This document shows, one piece after another, positions 17,296 through 26,561 of a DNA stretch of 64,000 nt (position 1 is the stretch's first letter; each line of letters opens with the position of its first letter). This stretch comes from a bacterium (GTDB lineage Bacteria > Actinomycetota > Acidimicrobiia > Acidimicrobiales > Bin134). The stretch is from the NCBI GenBank assembly GCA_026709025.1, contig JAPOTT010000003.1, positions 1 to 64,000 on the forward strand, read 5' to 3'. The position numbers were made by a program, and so were the translations under genes. The notes under the pieces were generated by a model. The model had not been told where the DNA came from. It was given only the letters and a program-made list of their open reading frames with translations, and searched no databases.

Positions 17296-19512
17296 GTGAC
17301 GCTTGCAGCACAAGCACTGCCGTGGCTAGATGTAGCTGGCCTAGAGGTGGGCCCGCTGCTAGATGCTTACGGCCAGCGCCATCCTGCGGATTCTTTGGAA
17401 CGCATTCAAACTGCCTATCGATTAGCGCATGAGGCGCATGATGGGCAGCTTCGCAAATCTGGCGAACCCTACCTTTCGCACCCCTTGGCAGTGGCGCATA
17501 TCGTGGTGGAGTTGGGTCTAGACGATGTGTCGGTGGTGGCTGCGCTCTTGCATGATGCCATAGAAGACACCCCCATGAGCCTAGATGATGTGGAGCAGCA
17601 CTTCGGCAACGAAGTTGCTTTGATCGTGGACAGCGTTACCCGCCTAGACAAGCTCAACTTCAACACTCAAGAAGAAGAACAAGCCGCCTCCATGCGCAAG
17701 ATGCTGGTAGCCATCGCCAAGGACTTGCGGGTGTTGGTGGTGAAGCTGTCCGACCGACTCCACAACATGCGGACTGTGGCGGCGCTGCCTGTGGCCAAGC
17801 AGCAGCGCGTGGCCCGCGAAACCATGGACATCTACGCTCCGCTGGCCAATCGGTTAGGCATGCAAGACATCAAGCTTCAGCTAGAAGATTTAGCTTTTGC
17901 AGCCTTGCACCCCAAGCGCTACTCCGAGATAGACCGAATGGTGGCCATGCGTGCTCCCGAGCGGGATCTGTATCTCACCCAGGTGCTGTCTAGCGTGGAG
18001 GCTCGTTTAGCCGAGCTTGGCATTCCCGCCCATGTGACCGGTCGACCGAAGCATTTGTGGAGCATTTACGAAAAGATGATGACAAAGGATCGCAGTTTTG
18101 AAGAGATCCACGATTTGGTGGGCATCAGGGTGATAGTGGATTCGGTGCGAGATTGCTATGCCGCGTTGGGTTCCATTCACGCCACTTGGAAGCCGGTTCA
18201 GGGGCGTTTCAAAGATTACATAGCCATGCCCAAGTTCAACTTGTATCAGTCGCTTCACACCACGGTGGTGGGGCCGGGTGGCAAATCCTTGGAGGTGCAA
18301 CTTCGCACCAACGAGATGCATGCCCGGGCCGAACAGGGGGTAGCGGCACATCATGTCTATAAAGATGGAACTGCTGGAGATGATCTAGCTTGGTTGGGTC
18401 GCATCATAGATTGGCAACAAGAGACATCTGATGCTGCTGAGTTTTTGAGCAACCTCAAAACTGATCTTGATCATGATGAGGTGCAGGTGTTCACCCCCAA
18501 GGGCGATGTGGTGTCGCTGCCCTTAGGCGCTGTGCCCATCGACTTTGCCTATACCATTCACACCGAGGTGGGGCACTCCTGTATTGGTGCCAGAGTCAAC
18601 GGCCAGCTAGTGCCACTAGATAGAGAGCTGCGTCCGGGCGACATGGTGGAGATATTTACTTCAAAGGTGGCCGATAAGGGGCCCTCGCGCGATTGGCTGG
18701 GTTTGGTGGCATCGCACCGGGCGCGCAACAAGATTCGTCAGTGGTTTTCGCAAGCGCGGCGCGAAGATGCCATCAAAGCTGGGCGGGATGCGGTGACAGC
18801 AGCTTTACGGAGAGAGGGCTTGCCTGTTACCAAGATAATGTCGGGCGACGAGCTTACAAACGCTGCTATAGAGATGAAGTATCGCGATCTAGATGCGCTT
18901 TTGGCTGCGGTAGGAGAACGCCATGTGTCGGCCAAAGCGGTTGCCGAGCGCGTAGAGGGCATGAGGCTGGAGCCAAATGCAGAGCCCGAAGCACCAGAGA
19001 CGGAGATGTCCATAACTGCTGCGCCTTCTGCGCTGGCCCGCTATGGCAGCCAGACGGTGGAGGTGGATGGGCTAGACGATGTGCTGGTGAACTTGGCGCG
19101 TTGTTGTAAGCCGGTGCCGCCTGATGAGATCATCGGCTTCGTTACTCGCGGAAGGGGGGTGTCTGTGCATCGCACTGAGTGTGCGAATGCGGTTTCGTTG
19201 TCGTTTGAGCAGGGGGATCGCTTGATCGATGTGGATTGGAGCGGCGAGCGCAGCGGTACCTACTGCGTTACGATTGAGGTGAAGGCGTTTGACCGCACCA
19301 GCTTGTTACGAGATGTGGCTAATGCCTTGTCTACGGTTTCCATCAACATCTTGGCTTGCGAAACTCGTACTGGGGCCGATCAAATCTCGGTGATGCGTTT
19401 TGATTTTGAGCTGAGCGACGGCACCCACCTAGATGCCCTGCTCCGAACCGTTCGTGGTATCGACTCGGTGTACAGCGCCTACCGAGTAATCCCCTCCACC
19501 TCGGTCAACTAA
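17296..19512 (+). CDS. relA: Bifunctional (p)ppGpp synthetase/hydrolase RelA/SpoT
   Basis: A 738-residue long RSH protein. The HD hydrolase domain contains HDAIEDT (about residues 85-91). The synthetase domain carries GRPKHLWSIYEKM and RFKDYIAMPKFNLYQSLHTT (about 305-325). A TGS domain (VFTPKGDVVSLPLGAVPIDF, about 397-460), a Cys-containing regulatory segment (NLARCCKPVPPDEIIGFVTR) and a C-terminal ACT domain (about 655-735) follow. With HD residues intact it should both make and degrade the alarmone. The GTG start is 2 nt after secF. The neighbourhood secDF-relA-hisS resembles other actinobacteria. Confidence 0.94.
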   Translation: MTLAAQALPWLDVAGLEVGPLLDAYGQRHPADSLERIQTAYRLAHEAHDGQLRKSGEPYLSHPLAVAHIVVELGLDDVSVVAALLHDAIEDTPMSLDDVEQHFGNEVALIVDSVTRLDKLNFNTQEEEQAASMRKMLVAIAKDLRVLVVKLSDRLHNMRTVAALPVAKQQRVARETMDIYAPLANRLGMQDIKLQLEDLAFAALHPKRYSEIDRMVAMRAPERDLYLTQVLSSVEARLAELGIPAHVTGRPKHLWSIYEKMMTKDRSFEEIHDLVGIRVIVDSVRDCYAALGSIHATWKPVQGRFKDYIAMPKFNLYQSLHTTVVGPGGKSLEVQLRTNEMHARAEQGVAAHHVYKDGTAGDDLAWLGRIIDWQQETSDAAEFLSNLKTDLDHDEVQVFTPKGDVVSLPLGAVPIDFAYTIHTEVGHSCIGARVNGQLVPLDRELRPGDMVEIFTSKVADKGPSRDWLGLVASHRARNKIRQWFSQARREDAIKAGRDAVTAALRREGLPVTKIMSGDELTNAAIEMKYRDLDALLAAVGERHVSAKAVAERVEGMRLEPNAEPEAPETEMSITAAPSALARYGSQTVEVDGLDDVLVNLARCCKPVPPDEIIGFVTRGRGVSVHRTECANAVSLSFEQGDRLIDVDWSGERSGTYCVTIEVKAFDRTSLLRDVANALSTVSINILACETRTGADQISVMRFDFELSDGTHLDALLRTVRGIDSVYSAYRVIPSTSVN

Positions 19513-19554
19513 AGCCATCCAAAGCCACCTAACGAGCGGAATGCTTTAGAGTAG

Positions 19555-20823
19555 GTGCTTGTGGTTGAACAGTTTCAGGCACCTAAGGGCACTCACGATG
19601 TGCTCCCTGTCGAGTCGTATCGCTGGCAACAGTTGGTGGCATCTTTCGCACAGGTGATGGGTGGCGCTGGTTACGGGTTGGTGCAGAGTCCCATGTTTGA
19701 AGATATCGGGGTGTTTCAGCGCTTAGGTGAGGGCACCGAGGTGGTGCGTAAGGAGATGTACGACTTCTACGATAAGGGCGAGCGCCACCTAGCGTTGCGA
19801 CCCGAGGGCACTGCTTCGGTAGTGCGGGCCTTCAATCAGCATCGGCCAACCGTGCCATGGAAGGTGTGGTATGTGACCCCTTGTTTTCGTTACGAGGAGC
19901 CTCAAGCAGGGCGGTTTCGTCAGCATCACCAAGTGGGAGCAGAGGCATTAGGCTCCGCAGACCCCGACCTAGACGCAGAGCTGATCGCCACCCAGCATGA
20001 CTTTTATCAGCGTTTGGGGTTGAAGTCTGTGTCGCTGCGACTCAACTCTATGGGCAGTGCCAACGACCGGCGGGCCTACACAGAACACCTAGCGGCTTGG
20101 CTTGGCCAACGCTTAGACGACCTAGATCCCCAAGATCACCCCAATGCCAGCGAGCACCCGTTGCGGGTGTTGGACTCTAAGCGGGAGCGCAGCCGCCGTA
20201 TCATTGCGCAAGCACCTCACATTACCGACTTTTTGTCTGATGAGGCCAGAGCGCATTTTGAGCGGGTGCAAGCTGGCCTAGATGCGTTGGGGGTTGCCTA
20301 TGAGCTAGATACCCGCTTGGTACGGGGCTTGGATTATTACACCCACTCCACTTGGGAGTTTGCCTCTGCTGCGTTAAGCGGAGCCCAAAATGCTGTGGGT
20401 GGAGGAGGGCGCTACGACGGTTTGGCCGAGTCTTTGGGCGGCAAACCTGCTTCGGGCGTGGGTTTTGGTGCTGGCATTGAACGCATATTGTTGGCCGCAG
20501 ATGCTGAGCAGGCATTGGACACAGATGGCGGAGCTGTAGAGGTGTTCGTGGTGGATGTGTGTGGAGGCAGCGCCGGGCGGGATATCACCTTTGAGTTGCG
20601 GCGCAACGGCATCTCAGCCGACAGAGCATTTGATGGGCGCTCTATGAAGGCGCAGATGAAGGTGGCAGATCGCTCAGGTGCGCGTGTGGCGTTGCTTGTT
20701 GGCACAGATGAGCTTGCTGCGGATACCGTCACGCTGCGCTATCTGCGCTCTGGTGAGCCTCAGGTAACTTTGTTGCGCTCAGGGTTAGTTGAGCAGTTAG
20801 CTCCGCTGCTGGCGCGGGCCTAG
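19555..20823 (+). CDS. hisS: Histidine-tRNA ligase
   Basis: A class II aminoacyl-tRNA synthetase of 422 residues. FQAPKGTHDVLP is the histidyl-specific N-terminus. Motif 2 is CFRYEEPQAGRFRQHHQVG. The histidine-binding segment is LVRGLDYYTHSTWEF, motif 3 is SGVGFGAGIERI, and a C-terminal anticodon-binding domain is present. The start could be GTG 19555 or GTG 19561; both leave the conserved domain intact. Cytoplasmic, essential for charging tRNA-His. Confidence 0.94.
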   Translation: MLVVEQFQAPKGTHDVLPVESYRWQQLVASFAQVMGGAGYGLVQSPMFEDIGVFQRLGEGTEVVRKEMYDFYDKGERHLALRPEGTASVVRAFNQHRPTVPWKVWYVTPCFRYEEPQAGRFRQHHQVGAEALGSADPDLDAELIATQHDFYQRLGLKSVSLRLNSMGSANDRRAYTEHLAAWLGQRLDDLDPQDHPNASEHPLRVLDSKRERSRRIIAQAPHITDFLSDEARAHFERVQAGLDALGVAYELDTRLVRGLDYYTHSTWEFASAALSGAQNAVGGGGRYDGLAESLGGKPASGVGFGAGIERILLAADAEQALDTDGGAVEVFVVDVCGGSAGRDITFELRRNGISADRAFDGRSMKAQMKVADRSGARVALLVGTDELAADTVTLRYLRSGEPQVTLLRSGLVEQLAPLLARA

Positions 20824-20894
20824 CGGGACACGCGCGATTAAACCCAACACACTACTAGGTAGGATTAGGTTATGACCCACAGCCATGATGCCCC

Positions 20895-22313
20895 ATGAGC
20901 GATAGTTTTGATTTGGTTGTAATCGGCGGAGGGCCTGGCGGCTATGCCGCAGCGTTGTATGGTGCTGGCGCGGGTTTGGATGTTGCGGTGGTGGAAAAGC
21001 ACAAGCTGGGGGGAACCTGTTTGCACGTGGGCTGCATCCCTGCTAAGGAGTTGTTGGAAACCGCTGCGGTATGTCGCACAGTAGCTAGCGCAGGGGAGTT
21101 CGGCATCAACTCCAGTGCCCCTACAGTGGATATGAACAAAGCGCAAGCTCGCAAACAAAAGGTGGTGGAACAACTGCACCGTGGGGTGGGCAAGCTCCTA
21201 GAAAATCGCAAGGTTACGCTGGTTGATGGTTGGGGGTCGGTGCGTTCTAGCTCAGGCACAGACTTAACAGACTTAACGGTTGCCGTGGCTGGTGGTGCTT
21301 CGGGCGAGATGCAACTCAACGCCAGATATGTGATTGTGGCTACCGGTTCAGTGCCACGCACCTTAGCGGGCTTTGAGGTAGACGGCGAGCGCATTATGAG
21401 CAGCGATGAGCTCTTGAGCATAGATAAGGTGCCTGAGCGGGTGGCAATCATCGGTGGTGGAGCCATTGGCTTGGAGTTCGCCTCTATGTTGTGCGACCTG
21501 GGTTCGCAGGTGACGGTTGTGGAGGCTCTGCCGCAGATTCTGCCCGGTGTGGATGCTGATGTTTCCAAAGCGCTTGTGAGGGCATTTAAGAAGCGCAAAA
21601 TCCAGGTGCGAGCTGGGGTTTCGGTTGATGGTTGTAGCCAAACTAAAGATGGGGTGGAGTTGCAGGTGGCTGGGGGCGAATCCCTACTGGTAGATGCGGT
21701 GGTGGTGTGCGTGGGGCGGCGACCCTTCACCGAAGGACTGGATTTGGAGCCTGTAGGCGTGCAGGTAGACCAGGGTGGCTATGTGGTGGTGAACGACTTT
21801 TGCCAAACCACCAACGAGAGGATTTATGCGGTTGGCGATGTGGTTCGCACTCCGCAGCTAGCGCACGTGGCTTTTGGCGAGGCCATCATGGTGATAAAGC
21901 ACCTGCTGGGCGAGCCGGTGGCACCGGTGGATTACGATAGGGTGCCGTGGGCTATTTACTGTCATCCCGAGGTGGCTTATGTGGGATACAGCGAGGCTGC
22001 GGCCACAGACGCTGGCTTTGATGTGACCGTTTCTACGCACAGGTACATGGGTAACGGGCGGGCGATGATCTTGGGTGAAACCGATGGCTTGGTCAAGGTT
22101 ATTGCTGAACGTAGCGCCGACGGTTCTGGGGGTCAGATATTAGGGGTTCATATGATGGGCCCCTGGGTAACCGAACAACTTGGGCAAGGGCATTTGGCGG
22201 TAAACTGGGAAGCTACCGCAGCCGAGGTGGCCGAGTTTGTGCAGCCTCATCCCACGCTAAGTGAGATGTTTGGAGAGGCCGTGCTTTCTTTAACGGGGAG
22301 AGATCTGCACTGA
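20895..22313 (+). CDS. lpdA: Dihydrolipoamide dehydrogenase (E3)
   Basis: A 472-residue FAD/NAD disulfide oxidoreductase. The FAD motif is GGGPGGYAAAL, the redox disulfide is GGTCLHVGCIPAKELL, the second Rossmann motif is GGGAIGLEFAS, and the C-terminal HPTLSEMFGEA provides the His-Glu pair. It reoxidises the lipoyl arm of 2-oxoacid dehydrogenase complexes. An E2 gene and a lipoate-attachment enzyme follow directly, a functionally coherent block. ATG 20895 fits the family N-terminus. Confidence 0.93.
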   Translation: MSDSFDLVVIGGGPGGYAAALYGAGAGLDVAVVEKHKLGGTCLHVGCIPAKELLETAAVCRTVASAGEFGINSSAPTVDMNKAQARKQKVVEQLHRGVGKLLENRKVTLVDGWGSVRSSSGTDLTDLTVAVAGGASGEMQLNARYVIVATGSVPRTLAGFEVDGERIMSSDELLSIDKVPERVAIIGGGAIGLEFASMLCDLGSQVTVVEALPQILPGVDADVSKALVRAFKKRKIQVRAGVSVDGCSQTKDGVELQVAGGESLLVDAVVVCVGRRPFTEGLDLEPVGVQVDQGGYVVVNDFCQTTNERIYAVGDVVRTPQLAHVAFGEAIMVIKHLLGEPVAPVDYDRVPWAIYCHPEVAYVGYSEAAATDAGFDVTVSTHRYMGNGRAMILGETDGLVKVIAERSADGSGGQILGVHMMGPWVTEQLGQGHLAVNWEATAAEVAEFVQPHPTLSEMFGEAVLSLTGRDLH

Positions 22314-22338
22314 TGAGTGATATGCAAGGTAGGAAGCT

Positions 22339-23679
22339 GTGACAGAAGTAAAGATGCCCCGATTGGGTGAGACTGTGGTGGAAGGTACCATCACGCAATG
22401 GTTTAAGCAGGTGGGTGAGGCTGTAGCGCTAAATGAGCCTCTGTTTGAGGTATCCACCGACAAGGTGGATTCCGAGGTGCCTTCTCCTCTAGCGGGGGTG
22501 CTCACAAAAATCGTGGCCACCGAAGGTGCAACGGTGGAGGTTGGCACTGTCATTGCTCTGGTGGGCTCTAGCGATGCTCCACCGGTTGCAGATATCGCAA
22601 CAGACACCGCCACAGCAGATGCTGCGCCTGTAACAGCAGCGCCCGCGCCTGCACAGCCTACGCAGCCCGCAGCGCCGCTACAGGCCGAACAAGCAACAGA
22701 TGCCGCCGCAGATGGTTTGGTGTTGTCGCCGGTGGTGCGTCGCCTAATAAGCGAGAACCACATTGATGCCTCACAGATCACCGGTAGCGGCAAAGGCGGG
22801 CGCATCACCCGGGCCGATGTGGAGGCTTACATTGCTCAGAATCGCCCCGTTCGCCCTCCGCAGGCTACAGCGGCTGGCCCTCTTCCAAGCGTGCCTAGTA
22901 GCCCTACGCCAGCAGGCTCCACGCCAACAAGCCCCGCGCCAGCGTCTTCTGTTCGCAGCGGTAGGCGCGAAACGCTGGTGCCGCTCAACAACATTCGCCG
23001 CATTACCGGAGATCACATGGTGCGCTCTAAGGCGGTTTCGCCGCATGTGCTAACCGCTGTGGAGGTGGATTTTGAGGCTGTGGAGCAGGTGCGTCAACGC
23101 CATCGAAAATCCTTTAAGGCTGAACATGGCATCAGCCTCACTTACCTACCGTTCATAGTTCGTGCAGTGTGTGATGCTCTGGGTAACTACCCGCACATCA
23201 ACTCCTCAGTGGGAGAGGGGGAGTTGATTGTTCACAACTACGTGAATCTAGCCATTGCCGTAGATCTCAATTTTGAAGGTCTTTTGGCTCCCGTAGTTGC
23301 CGATGCTAACCGCAAGCGGCTGGTGCCGTTGGCAGAAGAGATAGCCGACCTTTCTCGAAGGGCCCGCTCAAAGCAACTAAACGCCGATGAGATGTCTGGC
23401 GGCACCTTCACCATCACCAATCCAGGGCAGTGGGGCACCATGATGCAGTTCCCCATCATCAACCAACCACAGGTGGCCATCTTGTCTACCGACGGTATCC
23501 GCCGCCGACCAGTAGTTGTGACCGCCTCAGACGGCAGTGAGGCAATCGCCATCCATTCGGTAGGGGTGCTGGCGCTGGCATGGGATCACAGAGCCTTTGA
23601 TGGTGCGTATGTGGCGGCTTTCTTGGACAACCTGCGCCACATCATTGAGACCCGCGATTGGCACGCAGAGATAGCCTGA
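22339..23679 (+). CDS. 2-oxoacid dehydrogenase E2 acyltransferase (single lipoyl domain)
   Basis: A 446-residue E2. One N-terminal lipoyl domain contains the lipoylation site STDKVDSEVPSP. An Ala/Pro/Thr linker is followed by a peripheral-subunit-binding domain (LSPVVRRLISENHIDASQI). A second Pro/Ser/Thr linker leads to the catalytic core ending in ALAWDHRAFDGAYVA with the active-site His and Asp. It is most like SucB/DlaT proteins. Whether it serves pyruvate, 2-oxoglutarate or branched-chain oxoacid dehydrogenase is not decidable here because no E1 gene is in the window. GTG start; the next gene begins 1 nt after the stop. Confidence 0.9.
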   Translation: MTEVKMPRLGETVVEGTITQWFKQVGEAVALNEPLFEVSTDKVDSEVPSPLAGVLTKIVATEGATVEVGTVIALVGSSDAPPVADIATDTATADAAPVTAAPAPAQPTQPAAPLQAEQATDAAADGLVLSPVVRRLISENHIDASQITGSGKGGRITRADVEAYIAQNRPVRPPQATAAGPLPSVPSSPTPAGSTPTSPAPASSVRSGRRETLVPLNNIRRITGDHMVRSKAVSPHVLTAVEVDFEAVEQVRQRHRKSFKAEHGISLTYLPFIVRAVCDALGNYPHINSSVGEGELIVHNYVNLAIAVDLNFEGLLAPVVADANRKRLVPLAEEIADLSRRARSKQLNADEMSGGTFTITNPGQWGTMMQFPIINQPQVAILSTDGIRRRPVVVTASDGSEAIAIHSVGVLALAWDHRAFDGAYVAAFLDNLRHIIETRDWHAEIA

Positions 23680-23680
23680 G

Positions 23681-25405
23681 TTGCAACCTCTGAGCGTCGC
23701 TGCATCGCAACCGAGCCCACTGCGGGTGCGCTGGTTGGGGCGTGTGGGGTACGCGGATGCTCACGCTTTTCAAACCGCACTTTATGGGCATCACTGCGAT
23801 TATCTGTTGTTGATGGAGCATCCTCATGTGTTCACGCTGGGCGTGCGTGGCGATGAGGCCAACATCTTGGTAGACCCGGCCAGCGTTGGCGCGCAGGTTG
23901 CCCATACCGACCGTGGTGGTGATGTTACCTATCACGGCCCTGGTCAGCTTGTGGGCTATCCCATCTTGACAGTGCCGGGAAAGCGAGGCGGGGGTATGGC
24001 CGACACGGTGGCTTATGTGCGCTCGGTGGAGCAGTTGTTGGTTGATGTGCTAGAGGATCTGGGCCTAGGTGGTTGCGGTGGCCTAGCGGATTATCCGGGT
24101 GTGTGGGTTGAGCCCCACGGGCCTAACCCGCGCAAGATTGCGGCCGTTGGGGTGAAGCTCAGCCGTAACCGTTCCATGCACGGTTTTGGTTTGAACGTGA
24201 ACTGCGACCTGAAGTGGTTCAACCGCATAGTGCCTTGTGGGATTGACGACAAGGCCGTTACCTCGCTGGCTAGTGAGGGTATTGAAGCAACCATGTCTGA
24301 GGTGGTCGATGCCGTTACGAGGCGCGCTGGCCAACGCTGGGGTGCAGGTGGTGTAGATTTGGCCGGAGTTGCTTTGGAGCGGGTGTTAGATCAGCCGGTG
24401 AGCATCACGCTCAAAGAACGTAAGCCGCAGTGGATGCGGGTGGGGCTGCACACCGGGCCCGATTTTCGGCGGGTGAGTTCGGTGCTTCGGAAAAAAGGGC
24501 TGGTGACGGTTTGTGAGGAGGCCGGTTGCCCTAACATTTACGAATGTTGGAATGAGGGAACAGCCACCTTCATGATCAACGGGGAGCGCTGCACCCGTGC
24601 TTGTGGATTTTGCCAAGTAGACACCCGCCAACCCGAGGCCCTTGATCTGGGTGAACCAGAGCGTCTGGCCGATGCTGTGCAGGCCATGGGGTTGGACTAT
24701 GTGGTGATTACCGCAGTAGCGCGCGACGATCTGGCAGATGGGGGTGCGTCTGGGTTTGCGGAGGCTATCGCGGCGCTCCGCAGACGACAGACAGCTACGG
24801 GCCAGGCGCAGGCACCTGTCGTACCCAACGGCGCGTCCACCGCATCTGCCCTATCGAACAGCGCATCAAAGCTGCGAGTTGAGGTGCTCATACCCGATTG
24901 CAAGGGCAACCCAGAAGCGTTGGATGTGATCTTTGCAGCCCGCCCAGATGTGTTGAACCACAACCTTGAAACCGTGGCTCGCTTGCAGCGCACGGTGAGA
25001 CCTTCGGCTAGCTATGCTCGGAGCCTAGCTGTGTTGGCTAGAGCCAAAGCCGAAGGGCTCATTACCAAGTCCTCGCTGATCGTGGGCCTCGGCGAAACCG
25101 ATGAGGAGGTTGTCCAAGCCATGGCAGATCTTGCCGCAGTGGGCACCGACATCGTCACCTTGGGGCAGTACTTGCGTCCCACCGCTCAACACTTGCCGGT
25201 GGCTCGTTGGGTGCCACCCAACACCTTTGCCCGGTACCGCTATGAGGGCCGTAAGTTGGGCATAACCCACGTGGAGGCCAGCCCGCTCACCCGTAGTTCG
25301 CATCATGCCCAAGATGCCTTCGCAGCTGCGACAGGTACACAAACTGATATACAAGCCGCTCCAGTGGCTATACCTGTGGTGCGAGATGTGGCGGTAGGCA
25401 GATGA
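23681..25405 (+). CDS. lipBA: Fused octanoyltransferase-lipoyl synthase (LipB-LipA)
   Basis: One uninterrupted frame of 574 residues joins two enzymes normally made separately. Residues 1-240 are LipB: RGGDVTYHGPGQLVGYPI, KIAAVGVK (catalytic Lys) and NRIVPCGI (catalytic Cys near 186), transferring octanoate from acyl carrier protein. Residues about 250-560 are LipA: the auxiliary-cluster motif CEEAGCPNIYEC (277-288), the radical SAM motif CTRACGFC (304-311) and a C-terminal RSSHHAQDAF, which inserts the two sulfurs. A non-conserved insert (QTATGQAQAPVVPNGAS..., about 367-400) interrupts the LipA barrel. The TTG start is 1 nt after the E2 stop, so the protein that needs lipoylation and its modifying enzyme are cotranslated. 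Confidence 0.9.
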   Translation: MQPLSVAASQPSPLRVRWLGRVGYADAHAFQTALYGHHCDYLLLMEHPHVFTLGVRGDEANILVDPASVGAQVAHTDRGGDVTYHGPGQLVGYPILTVPGKRGGGMADTVAYVRSVEQLLVDVLEDLGLGGCGGLADYPGVWVEPHGPNPRKIAAVGVKLSRNRSMHGFGLNVNCDLKWFNRIVPCGIDDKAVTSLASEGIEATMSEVVDAVTRRAGQRWGAGGVDLAGVALERVLDQPVSITLKERKPQWMRVGLHTGPDFRRVSSVLRKKGLVTVCEEAGCPNIYECWNEGTATFMINGERCTRACGFCQVDTRQPEALDLGEPERLADAVQAMGLDYVVITAVARDDLADGGASGFAEAIAALRRRQTATGQAQAPVVPNGASTASALSNSASKLRVEVLIPDCKGNPEALDVIFAARPDVLNHNLETVARLQRTVRPSASYARSLAVLARAKAEGLITKSSLIVGLGETDEEVVQAMADLAAVGTDIVTLGQYLRPTAQHLPVARWVPPNTFARYRYEGRKLGITHVEASPLTRSSHHAQDAFAAATGTQTDIQAAPVAIPVVRDVAVGR

Positions 25406-26514
25406 TGGTGTTTCAGCAGCGCTTAAACAAGGCCAGAGCCTGTATGCGCGAACAGCAGGTGGACGCGTTGTTGTTGTCGGTGGGTGCCGATTTGCCCTAC
25501 TTCTGTGGGTATGAGGCCATGGCGTTGGAGCGTCTCACCATGTTGGTAGTGCCCTTTGATGGTGCTGCAAAGCTCATTGTGCCGCGTCTTGAGGCAGACC
25601 GTGTGGTGGAGCGACCCGGCCTGTTTGATTTGCAGGTGTGGGACGAAACCGACGACCCCATTGCAATCGTTGGCAGCTTGGTTGGGGCGGCAAACAAGGT
25701 TGCCGTAGGCGATCACACTTGGGCAGGTTTTCTGGTGGACTTGCTAAAGGTGTTACCAAAAGCCCAATTTTGTCGTGCATCTGAGATCACCAGCCCGTTG
25801 CGCTCGATTAAAGATGCCGCAGAGGTGGAAGCTCTAGGAGCGGCGGCGGCTGCTGCAGACAAAGTGGCTGTGGATTTGCGGGCAGGCAACATCTCATTGG
25901 TGGGACGCAGCGAGGCTGAGGTGTCTGTAGAGTTAGCCAACCGCCTGTTGGCGGAAGGCCATCAACGGGTGAACTTCGCCATCGTGGCTGCAGGTGCAAA
26001 CGCGGCCAGCCCCCACCATGAACCAGGCCAGCGCATCATCGGAGCTAATGAGATAGTTCTGTGCGATTTTGGCGGCACCATGGAAGATGCTCATGGGGTG
26101 GGCTACTGCTCCGACATAACCCGCTGCGTGCATTTGGGAGAACCGCCCGCAGAGCTAGTTGAGGCTTATGAGGTGCTACATGAGGCGCAGGCCACTCAGG
26201 TGGGCGCAGCGGTGGTAGGCCAACGCTGCGAGGAGGTTGATCGCGTTGGCCGCCAGATGATTACCGATGCTGGTTACGGCGACTACTTCATCCACCGCAC
26301 CGGTCATGGCATAGGTACCGAAGCCCATGAACACCCCTACATAGTGGAGGGCAACTCTGAGGTACTGCAAAGCGGTCATGCCTTTTCCATAGAGCCGGGA
26401 ATCTACATGCCCGGTCGCTGGGGCATGCGCTTGGAAGACATCGTGGTTGCTGCAGAAGAGGGCCCAAGCAACCTCTCCACCACCGATCACCGTCTAGCAA
26501 TTTTGGGCACCTAA
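25402..26514 (+). CDS. M24-family aminopeptidase (Xaa-Pro dipeptidase-like)
   Basis: A 370-residue pita-bread metallopeptidase. A creatinase-like N-terminal domain (to about residue 130) precedes the M24 catalytic domain, with metal ligands in LCDFGGTMEDAHGVGYCSDIT, HRTGHGIGTEAHEHP, SIEPGIY and RLEDIVV. It is probably a cytoplasmic proline-specific peptidase. The ATG overlaps the lipBA stop as ATGA, indicating cotranslation, although no functional link to lipoate metabolism is evident. Confidence 0.88.
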   Translation: MMVFQQRLNKARACMREQQVDALLLSVGADLPYFCGYEAMALERLTMLVVPFDGAAKLIVPRLEADRVVERPGLFDLQVWDETDDPIAIVGSLVGAANKVAVGDHTWAGFLVDLLKVLPKAQFCRASEITSPLRSIKDAAEVEALGAAAAAADKVAVDLRAGNISLVGRSEAEVSVELANRLLAEGHQRVNFAIVAAGANAASPHHEPGQRIIGANEIVLCDFGGTMEDAHGVGYCSDITRCVHLGEPPAELVEAYEVLHEAQATQVGAAVVGQRCEEVDRVGRQMITDAGYGDYFIHRTGHGIGTEAHEHPYIVEGNSEVLQSGHAFSIEPGIYMPGRWGMRLEDIVVAAEEGPSNLSTTDHRLAILGT

Positions 26515-26561
26515 ATGGCCCGAAACCTAGTGCCATGACTATTGGGGAGTTGTAAGCACCT

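Noticed and set aside
20942-21730. Reverse-strand frame of 262 codons opposite the E3 gene.
   Set aside because: It is fully antisense to a conserved enzyme, rich in Ser/Thr/Pro with no domain pattern, a common artefact of G/C-biased third positions.
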